This document shows, piece after piece, positions 26,448 to 35,971 of a DNA stretch of 64,000 nt. Source of the DNA: CBFGRV01 sp965651265 (lineage in GTDB: Bacteria > Bacteroidota > Rhodothermia > Rhodothermales > VXPQ01); contig CBFGRV010000007.1 in the NCBI GenBank assembly GCA_965651265.1, forward strand, positions 29,697 through 93,696, in the 5' to 3' direction. The notes beneath the pieces were generated by a model that saw nothing but the letters and a program-made list of their open reading frames with translations, did no database searches and was not told the origin of the DNA. The stretch's first letter is position 1, and the number at the start of each line of letters is the position of its first letter. Both the position numbers and the translations under genes were made by a program.

Positions 26448-27536
26448 ATGAGAATTGCACAGGTCGCTCCGCTCTACGAGAGCGTACCCCCAAAGCTCTA
26501 TGGAGGCACGGAGCGAATCGTATCCTACCTGACCGAGGAGTTGGTTCGCCGTGGACACGACGTGACGCTGTACGCGGCCGGTGATTCCCAGACACGCGCT
26601 CGACTCGTGCCGGGCAGCCCCTCCGCTTTGCGACTATCCGGCCTCACACCGGAAGTGTACCATATATTGATGCTTGAAGACGTCTTTCGCGACGCCGGCC
26701 AGTACGACATCGTCCATTTCCACGTGGACTTCCTCCACTTTCCGCTATCGAGCCGAAACACCATCCCACAGGTCACGACCATGCACGGGCGGCTGGACCT
26801 TCCCGATCTCGTGCCGCTCTTCAAGCGATTCTCGGAGATGCCTCTCGTAAGCATTTCGGACTCGCAGCGCCGCCCGCTCCCCTGGGCGAACTGGGTAGGT
26901 ACGGTCTATCATGGCCTTCCCGCGGATCTCTATCGTGCCTCTGAGGAGCCTGGCGAGTACCTGGCCTTCCTGGGGCGCATCAGCCCGGAGAAGCGCCCTG
27001 ACCGCGCCATCGAGATCGCCAAACGGACGGGCATTCCGCTGAAGATTGCGGCCAAGGTCGACAAGGTGGACCGCGAATACTTCGAGCGTGAGATCGAGCC
27101 GTTGCTCGATACGTCGCTGATCGAGTTCATCGGCGAGATAGGCGAGCACGAGAAGAACGAGTTTATCGGAGGGGCATTGGCCATGCTCTTTCCCATCGAT
27201 TGGCCGGAGCCGTTCGGCCTGGTCATGATCGAATCCTTCGCATGCGGCACGCCGGTGGTGGCTTTCCGCTGCGGGTCCGTGCCTGAGGTGATGCGCGATG
27301 GTGTCTCGGGCTTCGTGGTCGAGTCCATCGACGAGGCCGTGGACGCGGTTCATCGAATCGATTCCCTCGACCGCCGTGTCTGCCGTGCTTACTTCGATGA
27401 GCGCTTCACCGTCGAGCGGATGGCCGAAGACTATCTCGAGGTGTATGAGGCCTTACAGCACGCGAACTCGGTCGAACGGGCGAAGGTACGCTACCTCGAG
27501 CCGGCCGCTGCTGACTATGCGGCCTCCGCGGTGTAG
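26448..27536 (+). CDS. GT4-family glycosyltransferase
   Basis: The 362-residue protein is a GT-B fold glycosyltransferase of family 4. The N-terminal domain opens with RIAQVAPLYESVPPKLYGGTE, then HDVTLYAAGDS and VHFHVDFLH; the C-terminal domain has FLGRISPEKRPDRAIEIAK and the EX7E motif in WPEPFGLVMIESFACGTPVVAF. It transfers a sugar from a nucleotide donor to an unidentified acceptor. The ATG at 26448 is chosen by the upstream GGAGGT. The glycogen-debranching gene starts with GTG immediately after its stop codon, so the two are surely co-translated and probably work in one carbohydrate pathway. Confidence 0.94.
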   Translation: MRIAQVAPLYESVPPKLYGGTERIVSYLTEELVRRGHDVTLYAAGDSQTRARLVPGSPSALRLSGLTPEVYHILMLEDVFRDAGQYDIVHFHVDFLHFPLSSRNTIPQVTTMHGRLDLPDLVPLFKRFSEMPLVSISDSQRRPLPWANWVGTVYHGLPADLYRASEEPGEYLAFLGRISPEKRPDRAIEIAKRTGIPLKIAAKVDKVDREYFEREIEPLLDTSLIEFIGEIGEHEKNEFIGGALAMLFPIDWPEPFGLVMIESFACGTPVVAFRCGSVPEVMRDGVSGFVVESIDEAVDAVHRIDSLDRRVCRAYFDERFTVERMAEDYLEVYEALQHANSVERAKVRYLEPAAADYAASAV

Positions 27537-29759
27537 GTGGATACCCCAGGTACTCCAGCATCTTCCGACATCGGAGGGATGGAAAGCAAAGACGGCATTC
27601 TCCTCGAACGCCGGCAGTATGAGATACTGACCTCGGCGTCGATCGCCGAGAACCGTACGCATGTCCTGAAGAGCGGCGACACGTTCGCCGTCTTCGACAT
27701 GCACGGCGACTTCAGCCCGGTCGGCAATCGCGAGCAGGGCCTCTATTTCGAGGGCACCCGCTTCGTGTCCAGAATGGAGATGTGGATGGATTCGAAGCGG
27801 CCGGTCCTGCTGGGCAGCGCCGTGCGCGACGACAATACGGTGCTCAGCGTCGATCTCACCAATCCCGACCTGTTGGATGCCGAGGGCGAGCTCATCCCGC
27901 ACGGCACCCTGCATATCTTCCGATCCAAGGTGCTCTGGGGCGAAAGCTGTCTGGAGCAGCTTTCAGTCCGGACCTTTGGCGATCGCCCCGTCCGATTCTC
28001 CTTTTCCCTCATCGTCAATGCGGACTTCGCCGACATCTTCGAGGTCCGCGGGATGCATCGATCGCATCGCGGGATGCGGCTGGAGCCTGAGGTATCCGAC
28101 TCGCGGCTGCGACTGGGCTATATGGGGCTGGATGATGTGGAGCGATGGACCATCTTCGAATTCAAACCGCGTCCTTCGGCCATCGGGACCGATGAAATCC
28201 GGTTCGATGTGGAGGTGGCCCCGAATGAGGTTCGTCGATTTCAGATCGGCATTTCATGCCGTACGACCGGGATCGCTCGGGACCCCGGTCGCACCCCGAC
28301 CTTCCGGGTGGCCCGACGCGAGGTCCTCGAGCGCACACAACGTCGGCTGGCCTCTTCGTGCCGCGTCGTGACGTCCCACGAGCAGGTCAACGCATGGCTG
28401 AAGCGCTCGCTCGACGACATGAACCTCTTGCTCACCGACATTCCGCACGGGGTCTACCCCTATGCCGGGATTCCATGGTACAACACCTTCTTCGGGCGCG
28501 ACGGCCTGCTGACGGGATTGATGACGCTGTGGATCAATCCGGCGATCGCGCGGGGAGTTCTGGGGTACCTGGCCGATACGCAGGCCGATTCCATCGACCC
28601 CGCCCGCGCCGCCGAGCCGGGCAAGATTCTGCACGAATGCCGCTCGGGGGAGATGGCGGCACTGCGCGAAATTCCCTTCGATCGGTATTACGGATCGGTC
28701 GACGCGACGCCGCTCTTCCTCATTCTCGCCGGTCGATACCTGACCCACACGGGCGACTTCGACTTCATCCGCAGCATCTGGCCCGCCATCGAGCGGGCCC
28801 TGGACTGGATCGACGAGTACGGCGACGTGGACGGCGACGGGTTCGTCGAATACATCCCGGATCCGCAAGGTCTGACCCACCAGGGATGGAAGGATTCGGA
28901 AGATTCCGTCTTTCATGCCGATGGACGGCCGGCCGAGGGTCCCATTGCCCTGTGCGAGGTCCAGAGCTACGTCTATGGGGCAAAGCAGGAGATGGCCGCC
29001 GTTGCCTTTCGGATGAACGAGACGGATCGCGCCCGGCAGCTGCTCCAGGAGGCCGAGGCCCTGCGCGAGCAGTTTGAATCCACCTTCTGGTGCGACGAAC
29101 TGGCCACCTACGCTCTGGCGCTGGATGGCAACAAGGAGCCGTGTCGGGTTCGGACGTCGAACCCGGGGCACGTCCTCTTCACCGGCATGGCGTCCGAAGA
29201 ACGGGCACGGAGAATTGCTGCCACCATGTTCGAGCGCGATCTCTTCTCCGGCTGGGGCATCCGCACCCTTTCGACGCGCGAGCGAAGGTTCAATCCCCTT
29301 TCCTATCACAACGGCTCCGTGTGGCCGCACGATAACGCCGTGATCGGCGATGGATTGGCCCGGTACGGTCATCGACGGGAGGTCGCGCGCCTGCTGCGTG
29401 CCTTTTTCGATGCATCGACGTTCGATACGCAGCGGCGCCTGCCCGAGCTATTCTGCGGGCTACGCCGCCGCCGCGGCGAGGGACCGACCCCTTATCCCGT
29501 GGCCTGCTCACCTCAGGCATGGTCCGCCGTCACGGTGTTCCATCTCTTGCGCGGATGTCTCGGGCTCGAGGTCGACGCCGATCGGCGGCGCCTCACCTTT
29601 CGCGATCCTTATCTGCCGGGCTTACTGAACGAAGTGCGCATCGAGCAGCTGAGCGTCGGCGGCACCCACGTCGACTTGCTCATCCGCGGCCGGTACGGAT
29701 CGGTCAGCGTGAACGTCACGCGGCGAGAGGGTCCGGTTGACGTCGTCATCGCCCGTTAA
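27537..29759 (+). CDS. amylo-alpha-1,6-glucosidase / glycogen-debranching enzyme-like
   Basis: The 740-residue protein has the N-terminal beta-rich domain of debranching enzymes (about residues 20-260; GDFSPVGNREQGLYFEGTRF) and an (alpha/alpha)6 barrel with GIPWYNTFFGRDGLLTG, QGWKDSEDSVFHADGRPA and YHNGSVWPHDNAVIG, all typical of the GDE C-terminal domain. It would hydrolyse alpha-1,6-linked glucose or a related glycan. The GTG at 27537 directly follows the preceding stop, but an ATG at 27579 (14 codons later) is also possible. It is frequently found next to a GT4 enzyme, as here, in stress-associated clusters. Its end does not overlap the next real gene. Confidence 0.93.
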   Translation: MDTPGTPASSDIGGMESKDGILLERRQYEILTSASIAENRTHVLKSGDTFAVFDMHGDFSPVGNREQGLYFEGTRFVSRMEMWMDSKRPVLLGSAVRDDNTVLSVDLTNPDLLDAEGELIPHGTLHIFRSKVLWGESCLEQLSVRTFGDRPVRFSFSLIVNADFADIFEVRGMHRSHRGMRLEPEVSDSRLRLGYMGLDDVERWTIFEFKPRPSAIGTDEIRFDVEVAPNEVRRFQIGISCRTTGIARDPGRTPTFRVARREVLERTQRRLASSCRVVTSHEQVNAWLKRSLDDMNLLLTDIPHGVYPYAGIPWYNTFFGRDGLLTGLMTLWINPAIARGVLGYLADTQADSIDPARAAEPGKILHECRSGEMAALREIPFDRYYGSVDATPLFLILAGRYLTHTGDFDFIRSIWPAIERALDWIDEYGDVDGDGFVEYIPDPQGLTHQGWKDSEDSVFHADGRPAEGPIALCEVQSYVYGAKQEMAAVAFRMNETDRARQLLQEAEALREQFESTFWCDELATYALALDGNKEPCRVRTSNPGHVLFTGMASEERARRIAATMFERDLFSGWGIRTLSTRERRFNPLSYHNGSVWPHDNAVIGDGLARYGHRREVARLLRAFFDASTFDTQRRLPELFCGLRRRRGEGPTPYPVACSPQAWSAVTVFHLLRGCLGLEVDADRRRLTFRDPYLPGLLNEVRIEQLSVGGTHVDLLIRGRYGSVSVNVTRREGPVDVVIAR

Positions 29760-29899
29760 GCCCAAAGTCGAATTATCCACGTCGTTACCTGGACGGGTAC
29801 GCCGGCCTGCATCCGTAGCTGTAGGGATGGGTTGTGTGGATGTGGTCATGAGAGGATGTCCTCGACGGGCCCGTCACCGCTGTGTACCCATTTCAGGAA

Positions 29900-29905
29900 G
29901 GGAGG
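29900..29905 (+). promoter_or_regulatory. ribosome binding site deciding the start of the 29.9 kb hypothetical gene
   Basis: GGGAGG eight bases before ATG 29914 fixes the start. An in-frame ATG at 29737 would overlap the debranching gene and add 59 unrelated residues. Confidence 0.8.
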
Positions 29906-29913
29906 ACTTTGTG

Positions 29914-30492
29914 ATGAAAGACATTCTGAACCGCGGCGCCGAACGTCGCAGACCCGACGCCACCCGATCCGACGACTGGCGCGATGAGGAGCTGGAATCC
30001 AGGCAGGGCACGGACGATCGAGACGCGGACTTCCTCGCGGATCGAAACGTTGAATTCGACGACGATCTCGTTGACGATTTCGGGGACGATCGGGACGTCG
30101 AGTTCGGGGATGATCGGGACGTCGATTTCCAGATCGATCGTGACCGGCCCGACATTCGGGCCGCCGACCGGGCAGGAATTGGTGCCGGCGCCCACGTCGC
30201 AGGCCGCGGGATGGAAGCCGCGAATGGAGCCTTGTTCGCGTCCGATGATGCGCAACGATTCCGTTTGCGATGGACCGAGATCCAGACGAACTTTGTCGAC
30301 GAGCCCCGGCGGGCCGTTGAGGAGGCTGACGATCTCGTCTCCGAGATGAGCGAACGGATCACCTCGCTCTTCACCCAGAATCGCGAAGAGCTCGAACGGC
30401 AGTGGTCGGCGGGCGATGAGGTCTCGACCGAGCAGCTCCGACGCACGCTCCAGAGCTATCGCAGCTTCTTCGAGCGGCTGCTCTCCCTTTGA
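29914..30492 (+). CDS. hypothetical protein with Asp/Arg-rich repeats and a domain shared with 61619-62257
   Basis: The 192-residue protein has no signal or membrane helix. The first 90 residues are disordered and highly charged, with two copies of an eight-residue unit GDDRDVEF/GDDRDVDF encoded by a 24-base tandem repeat at 30082-30129. The last 85 residues form a domain found again in the gene at 61619: W-x2-(I/V)Q-x-(D/N)FVD-x-P-x2-AV-x-EAD-x-LV-x-E near the front and TE-x-LR-x5-YRS-x-FE-x-LL at the end. The middle of this domain is shorter here. Function is unknown. It follows the debranching gene after 154 bases and is followed by a terminator. Confidence 0.75.
   Translation: MKDILNRGAERRRPDATRSDDWRDEELESRQGTDDRDADFLADRNVEFDDDLVDDFGDDRDVEFGDDRDVDFQIDRDRPDIRAADRAGIGAGAHVAGRGMEAANGALFASDDAQRFRLRWTEIQTNFVDEPRRAVEEADDLVSEMSERITSLFTQNREELERQWSAGDEVSTEQLRRTLQSYRSFFERLLSL
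30082..30129 (+). repeat. two 24-base tandem repeats inside a coding region
   Basis: Units 30082-30105 and 30106-30129 differ at two positions (wobble sites), encoding GDDRDVEF then GDDRDVDF. A degenerate earlier unit precedes them. This suggests recent in-frame slippage or duplication. Confidence 0.85.
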
Positions 30493-30548
30493 TGGTGCCG
30501 TAGCCCGAGCACGATCGGGCGAAGCGCAGCTAGCATCGGGCGGCACAT

Positions 30549-30606
30549 GAAGGCAGCGGGACGAGGGGCGCGGTCGTTGCGCTCTTCGCCGCTGCCTTCG
30601 TTTTTG
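30549..30606 (+). terminator. Rho-independent terminator
   Basis: An 11-bp stem (30549-30559 with 30589-30599, GAAGGCAGCGG and complement) is followed by GTTTTTG. The 29-base loop contains a smaller GC-rich hairpin. It closes the glycosyltransferase-debranching-hypothetical unit. Confidence 0.85.
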
Positions 30607-30767
30607 TGGGCGTCAATCTGATCGCGCCGCATCGATCGACGTACGCTCCTCGCCACCTCATCATCCGGGACACTGCTGACGGCTTCGATCCACGGATCGT
30701 ACATTATCGAGATCAGAATTTTGACCTCCACGAGACCTGGCATCCGCATCAGGTGGACGAAAGCATT

Positions 30768-31925
30768 ATGAGGGTAAGGATCTGGTGGATTGCGGCGCCG
30801 GTCATCGTGCTGACAGTAGCCGCGACCGATTGGGCAGCGAAGCGCCCCTCCCCTTCACTCGATGACGAGCCGCGAATTGTGCGGCTTGGCAGCATGTCTA
30901 TCGACCGCGCGGCCCATCAGGCAACTGCGCTCGCCAGTGGTGAGGTGCTCATCACCGGGGGCTGCAGCGGTGGTGGATGCTCGCAGGTCCTGGCATCTAC
31001 GGAAATTTACGAGCCAGCTACTGACTCCTTCCGCCCCGGCCCGTCGATGACCATTAGGCGGATAAGCCACACGGCCATCCGACTGAACGACGGCCGTGTA
31101 CTGATTATTGGAGGATGGTCCGATCGGCGCCCCACGTCGAGTGCCGAGATCTACGATCCGGAAAGCGGCCGCTTCGTCTCCGCCGGCGAGATGACGGAGG
31201 TCCGGATGGGCCCGGCTGTGGCCCTTCTGCCCGATGGTCGCGTGCTCATCGCCGGGGGCGAGACGGCGACCATGACCCCGGTAGCTACGGCGGAAGTGTT
31301 CGATCCTGCCACGGACACATTTTCGCCGCTGCCTCCGATGCAGACCGCGCGCGGCGCCCACGTGGCGCTGTCGCTGAGCGACGGCCGGGTGCTCCTCGCC
31401 GGCGGGCATCGTGGTCGAGGCAACGTCCTGGCCTCGGCAGAGATGTTCGACCCGAATAGCGGATCGTTTCATCCCGTCGGGGACATGAGCGTGCCGCGGC
31501 ACAAGCATGCCGCCGCCCTCCTTTCGGACGGAACGGCCCTGATCGTCGGAGGGTCGGACGATCGAGACCACGATGGGCGCTATAGGAGCACCGAGATCTT
31601 CGATCCATCCTCCAACACCTTTTCGCCGGGCCCGGAGATGCACCACGCGCGCTTCAAGCTGCACGATGCCGTTGTGGCCCTTCCCTCCGGCGCTGTGCTT
31701 GCGGCCGGCGGAGGGGTTAGCGCCGAAATCTTCGACCCATCCGCGCGGCGGTTCGAGCTCGTCAACGGCCACCTGGACGCCGCACAATCCTTCGCGACCG
31801 CCACCCCCCTTCCTTCGGGCGACGTACTAATCCTCGGTGGATACGACGACCGCATCCGCCCATCCTCGGCGGCATGGCGCGTGGTGACGGCGCCCGGTCC
31901 TGACCGAACCGAACCGCGACCGTAG
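30768..31925 (+). CDS. secreted Kelch-repeat beta-propeller protein
   Basis: The 385-residue protein begins with a signal peptide (MRVRIWWIAAPVIVLTVAA) and carries about six Kelch units marked by repeating RVLIAGG and EIYDPATD-like strands (for example GRVLIIGGW, TAEVFDPATDTFSP, RVLLAGGHR). A beta-propeller of this kind is a binding platform or, in galactose-oxidase relatives, an enzyme; no copper ligands of galactose oxidase are evident. An in-frame start at 30606 would put 54 residues ahead of the signal and is rejected. It lies after a terminator and probably has its own promoter in 30607-30767. Partner unknown. Confidence 0.82.
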   Translation: MRVRIWWIAAPVIVLTVAATDWAAKRPSPSLDDEPRIVRLGSMSIDRAAHQATALASGEVLITGGCSGGGCSQVLASTEIYEPATDSFRPGPSMTIRRISHTAIRLNDGRVLIIGGWSDRRPTSSAEIYDPESGRFVSAGEMTEVRMGPAVALLPDGRVLIAGGETATMTPVATAEVFDPATDTFSPLPPMQTARGAHVALSLSDGRVLLAGGHRGRGNVLASAEMFDPNSGSFHPVGDMSVPRHKHAAALLSDGTALIVGGSDDRDHDGRYRSTEIFDPSSNTFSPGPEMHHARFKLHDAVVALPSGAVLAAGGGVSAEIFDPSARRFELVNGHLDAAQSFATATPLPSGDVLILGGYDDRIRPSSAAWRVVTAPGPDRTEPRP

Positions 31926-31974
31926 CGGCCGTCCGGCGCTTGGAGTGATTGAAGATGATGACGCCGACATCCCC

Positions 31975-33174
31975 ATGAGCAACGGTTTCCTGATCATTTA
32001 TGCGCTGGGCGCGGCGCAGGGCGTCTTTCTCGCCTCCATCCTGACCAGCAAGTGGAGGCGCACCGTGGCCAATCGCATCCTTGCCGTCACCATGCTCGCA
32101 TTCGCGGCCGATCTCGCTATGGCCGTTTATCATGCGGGCGGCTACCATCGGTTCTTCCCGCATCTAATCGGACTCGACTATCCACTGGCGCTCCTCTACG
32201 GCCCTTTGATCTACCTTTACGTAAAGGTTCTCGGCGGTCATGAGTCATTCTTTCAGAGACGGTACTGGTGGCATTTCGCGCCTTTTGTGCTCCTCACGCT
32301 GTTCTTGATGCCTTTCTTTCTGCAGGATGGGACGACGAAACTGGCATTGCTCGGTGGGCAGGAAACGTCGTTCTGGACTCGACCGCTCGGCGTCATCGCT
32401 CACGCGAAGATCGTGCACGCCTTCCTCTATCTCGTGATGACGGTGGCCACCATACGCCGCTTCATGCGGGGCGCGTCGGCCTCCCACTCGCCGTCGGAAA
32501 AGTTCACGCTTGCCTGGATCCGTAATCTGACGTTCGGCATCCTCGTACTGATGGTCGTTTCCATTCTCATGTACATCCTCTCGCTCAACGAGAGTACGTC
32601 CGTGATCGGAATGGACCCGGCGGTCGAGTACGACGACTACACGCTGCTCTGCCTGGCCCTCTTCGTTTACGCAATCGCTTTTCTCGGCCTGCGCCGACCC
32701 CAGGTCTTCGACCGGGTGCATGATTCGAGCGCGGAGCTTCCGACCATCGCGCCGAAGTCGGTCGATGAGCAATCGTTGGATGGGCCGCGATACGCGCGAT
32801 CGGGCCTGGATACAGACGCCGCGCTTCGGTACAAGGTCGAGCTGGAGAAATTGATGAAATCGGAGCACCTGTACCGACGACGCGACTTGAGCCTCCAGGA
32901 TCTGGCCGCCGCCCTCGCGATTTCCCAGCACCATCTCACCGAGGTAATCAATACGCAGTTCGGGATGAGCTTCTATGATTTCGTCAACGGGTACCGAGTC
33001 GAGGAGGTCAAGCGGCGCCTCGCCGATCCGGCTTACGGGCACATGACGTTGCTGGCCATCGGGTTGGATGCGGGCTTCAACTCCAAATCCGCCTTCAATT
33101 CCGTCTTCAAAAAGCACACGGGGATGACGCCCTCGCAGTACCGGCAGCGCGCCGCACATCTCACGGAGGCGTAG
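31975..33174 (+). CDS. membrane-spanning AraC-family transcriptional regulator
   Basis: The 399-residue protein has about seven predicted membrane helices in its first 230 residues (from LIIYALGAAQGVFL to CLALFVYAIAFL). Its C-terminal AraC-type double helix-turn-helix has LSLQDLAAALAISQHHLTEVIN and LLAIGLDAGFNSKSAFNSVFKKHTG (about residues 300-395). Such membrane AraC regulators are common in Bacteroidota. ATG 31975 is preferred because it begins the first helix; a GTG at 31945 would add ten acidic residues. The TonB-dependent receptor downstream is a natural candidate target, though 240 bases separate them. The ligand is unknown. Confidence 0.9.
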   Translation: MSNGFLIIYALGAAQGVFLASILTSKWRRTVANRILAVTMLAFAADLAMAVYHAGGYHRFFPHLIGLDYPLALLYGPLIYLYVKVLGGHESFFQRRYWWHFAPFVLLTLFLMPFFLQDGTTKLALLGGQETSFWTRPLGVIAHAKIVHAFLYLVMTVATIRRFMRGASASHSPSEKFTLAWIRNLTFGILVLMVVSILMYILSLNESTSVIGMDPAVEYDDYTLLCLALFVYAIAFLGLRRPQVFDRVHDSSAELPTIAPKSVDEQSLDGPRYARSGLDTDAALRYKVELEKLMKSEHLYRRRDLSLQDLAAALAISQHHLTEVINTQFGMSFYDFVNGYRVEEVKRRLADPAYGHMTLLAIGLDAGFNSKSAFNSVFKKHTGMTPSQYRQRAAHLTEA

Positions 33175-33414
33175 CCTCAGAGGCTCTACGTCTTCCACAT
33201 CTCGAAGGCGTCCTTCGTCCGCGATTCGGGGCCCTGGCCGAACGGATAGGCCCATTTAACCCCTGTTTACACGTCTCATCCCGACGGATAGCACGATTTG
33301 AGCTTCGTGCGGACGTAGACTTGCGCGGCTTCGTGAAATCGGCGCGTGGCATGATCGGCCCGCCAGGTTTCGCGCCGGCTTCGCCAGACAGTCTACCTTT
33401 CGTACCGCCTGTTC

Positions 33415-35787
33415 ATGAACATCCGAATGCGCCTGCGGCTGTTGGGGCCGCCTGGATTGGCGCTGGTCCTACTTCTATTCGTCGCTTCGGAGGCCGGCGC
33501 ACAGGCCCCTACCACACAGACCGTCCGCGGACAAGTGGTGGATCGTGACACGCAGCTTCCCCTGCCTGGCGCCAATGTGATCGTGCTGCATAGCGATCCG
33601 CTCATCGGTACCATCACGGATGAGGATGGATGGTTCGTGCTCGAACATGTGGGGCTGGGACGACACGACATCCAGGTCAGCTTCATCGGATACAAGCCGG
33701 TCGTGCTTCCGCAGGTCCTGGTGACCTCCGGCAAGGAGGTGGCCCTGCATGTCGCCCTCGCGGAGGACATCGTGGAGGGTCAGGAGGTCGTCGTGCGGCC
33801 CGAGGCGCGCCGCGGAGAGGTCCTGAACGACCTCGCCGTCGTGAGCGCGCGGTCGTTCACCGTCGAGGAGACGCGGCGGTACGCCGGCGGCTTCGACGAT
33901 CCGGCCCGGATGGCCTCCGCGTTCGCGGGGGTGACGACGAGCGGCGGTGTCCAGGAGAATGCCATGATCATTCGCGGCAACGCCCCGAAAGGCGTGCTGT
34001 GGCGACTGGAGGGCGTGGAGATTCCGAACCCTAACCACTTCGCCGGGCTCAGCGTGGCGGGCGGCGGCGGACTGACGCTCTTTAGCAGCCAGCTTCTTGC
34101 CGATAGCGACTTCTACACGGGCGCCTTCCCGGCCGAGTACGGGAATGCGCTGGCCGGCGTCTTCGACATGAGATTTCGGAATGGAAATCCCATGCGCCGC
34201 GAGTACACGCTACAGGCCGGATTGCTGGGCATCGAAGCGGCCGCGGAAGGACCGTTCGTTCAGGGCCGGCCCTCCACGTACCTCTTCAACTATCGCTACT
34301 CCACGCTCGGACTACTGCTGCCGCTTCTGCCGACAGAGGACGTCGCCACCTATCAAGATCTCTCCTTCAAACTGGCGTTTCCGACACGGGGCGCCGGTCG
34401 CTTCGAGCTATGGGGGATGGGCGGCCTCGATCGGCAGTCGATGTCGGCCTCCGAAGACTCGACGGAGTGGGAGTTCGAGACCTGGGATCGGCTCGACAGT
34501 GACCTCCACCTGGCCACGGGCGCGGCCGGACTTTCGCACGTCGCCATCATAGGCACGCGAACCTACCTTCGCTCGAGTGCCGCCGCCACGGTCCATCGGA
34601 CATGGATCGACCAGCAGCGCATCGGAGATGATCTCGTCCTCCGGGACAACCTCTTCATCGACAATACCGACGCGCGTGTCGCGCTAGCTTCATCCATCAA
34701 TCACAAATTCGATGCGCGGCACACGAACCGGACCGGCGTATCGCTCCAGCGGCTCATGTATGACCTGGACGTGATGTCCGCGCTCGAGAACGACGCACCT
34801 CTCAGCCCGATCTCCAGGCAGCGCGGCTCCACGATCCTGTTGGGAGCCTACTCGCAGTCGAACATCGCGCTATCGCCCGGGATGTCGCTGACCGCCGGCG
34901 TGCACCTCCAGCACTTCGGACTCACCGGCGCAACTTCCCTGGAGCCGCGCGCGGGGTTGCGGTGGGAGGTTCGGCCCGACCGCGCCCTCTCGCTGGGCTA
35001 CGGCCTTCATAGCCAGATCGAGGACCTGCGGATCTACTTCGCCCGCCCCATCGATGCGGCCGATGGGGAGCTGCCGAATCAGGAGCTGGATTTCGCGCGG
35101 GCGCAACACGTCGTGCTAGGATACGACCAGCGCCTGGGCGATGTGCATCGACTGAAGCTCGAGCTGTACTCGCAGCATCTGCTCGATGTACCCGTAATCG
35201 TAGACAGCTCCTTCTCGATGATCAACTTCGAGCAGGACTTTACCTTCAACGAACGCCTCATCAACGGCGGCGCCGGCCGCAACTACGGCATCGAGCTCAC
35301 CCTGGAGCGGTTTCTGCAGGATGGCTTCTACTGGCTGGTCACCGGCTCGGCCTTCCGTTCGCGCTATCGAGGCGGCGACGGCATGTGGCGCTCCTCGCGG
35401 TTCGACCGCAAGTTCTCCGCCGATGCGCTCTTCGGAAAGGAGATCACCGTGCACGGTCGCAACCTCCTTGGGTTGAATGGCAGGATGATCCTGATGGGCG
35501 GCAGGCGCCGGAGCCCCGTCGATGTGCCTGCATCGCTCGCGCGCGAGGAAGTCGTCTTCGACCATCTCCGCGCCTTCGTCGACAAAGAGCCGGACCTTCT
35601 TCTCTTCGACGTGACGCTCACGTACCGGCGCAACCATTCGCGGTTCTCGGAGGTCTGGGCTCTGCAGGTAAAGAACCTGCTCGGTGCAAAGGAAGTGTTG
35701 TGGGACTACAACTTCGAGACCGAGCGGGTGGAGGAGGTGAAGGAGGGATTTCCGCTTCCCGTGGTGAGCTACAAGATCGAGTTCTGA
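33415..35787 (+). CDS. TonB-dependent receptor with carboxypeptidase-like regulatory domain
   Basis: The 790-residue protein has a signal peptide ending near SEAGAQA, a carboxypeptidase D regulatory-like domain (about residues 38-120, VRGQVVDRDTQLPLPGANV), a plug (RMASAFAGVTTSGGVQENAMIIRG), and a long beta-barrel. The last residues are SYKIEF, with a terminal phenylalanine as in outer-membrane barrels. It imports a substrate that TonB energises; no SusD-like partner is adjacent, so it is a receptor of the stand-alone kind. The membrane AraC-type regulator precedes it. Two tonB genes in the window could energise it. Substrate is unknown. Confidence 0.93.
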   Translation: MNIRMRLRLLGPPGLALVLLLFVASEAGAQAPTTQTVRGQVVDRDTQLPLPGANVIVLHSDPLIGTITDEDGWFVLEHVGLGRHDIQVSFIGYKPVVLPQVLVTSGKEVALHVALAEDIVEGQEVVVRPEARRGEVLNDLAVVSARSFTVEETRRYAGGFDDPARMASAFAGVTTSGGVQENAMIIRGNAPKGVLWRLEGVEIPNPNHFAGLSVAGGGGLTLFSSQLLADSDFYTGAFPAEYGNALAGVFDMRFRNGNPMRREYTLQAGLLGIEAAAEGPFVQGRPSTYLFNYRYSTLGLLLPLLPTEDVATYQDLSFKLAFPTRGAGRFELWGMGGLDRQSMSASEDSTEWEFETWDRLDSDLHLATGAAGLSHVAIIGTRTYLRSSAAATVHRTWIDQQRIGDDLVLRDNLFIDNTDARVALASSINHKFDARHTNRTGVSLQRLMYDLDVMSALENDAPLSPISRQRGSTILLGAYSQSNIALSPGMSLTAGVHLQHFGLTGATSLEPRAGLRWEVRPDRALSLGYGLHSQIEDLRIYFARPIDAADGELPNQELDFARAQHVVLGYDQRLGDVHRLKLELYSQHLLDVPVIVDSSFSMINFEQDFTFNERLINGGAGRNYGIELTLERFLQDGFYWLVTGSAFRSRYRGGDGMWRSSRFDRKFSADALFGKEITVHGRNLLGLNGRMILMGGRRRSPVDVPASLAREEVVFDHLRAFVDKEPDLLLFDVTLTYRRNHSRFSEVWALQVKNLLGAKEVLWDYNFETERVEEVKEGFPLPVVSYKIEF

Positions 35788-35971
35788 GGGCGCACCGCCT
35801 GCACGTCGCTCATACTCGAGAAATCTAGGTGGGTCACGCCGCCGGCGCATAGCTATTTTGAAGCGGAATAATTAGGTTGCCGCCTGCACTTTTTAAGCGT
35901 GGCCTGCAAAGTCCAACGCGGATGAGGTGGTGGTCTAAGCCCTAGTCAAATATGCAGGGTGCCTCCTGGTA

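Noticed and set aside
26107..26595. In-frame extension of the Gfo/Idh/MocA protein by 163 residues
   Set aside because: It would precede the Tat signal and overlaps the glycosyltransferase leader; the ATG at 26106 starts at the signal.
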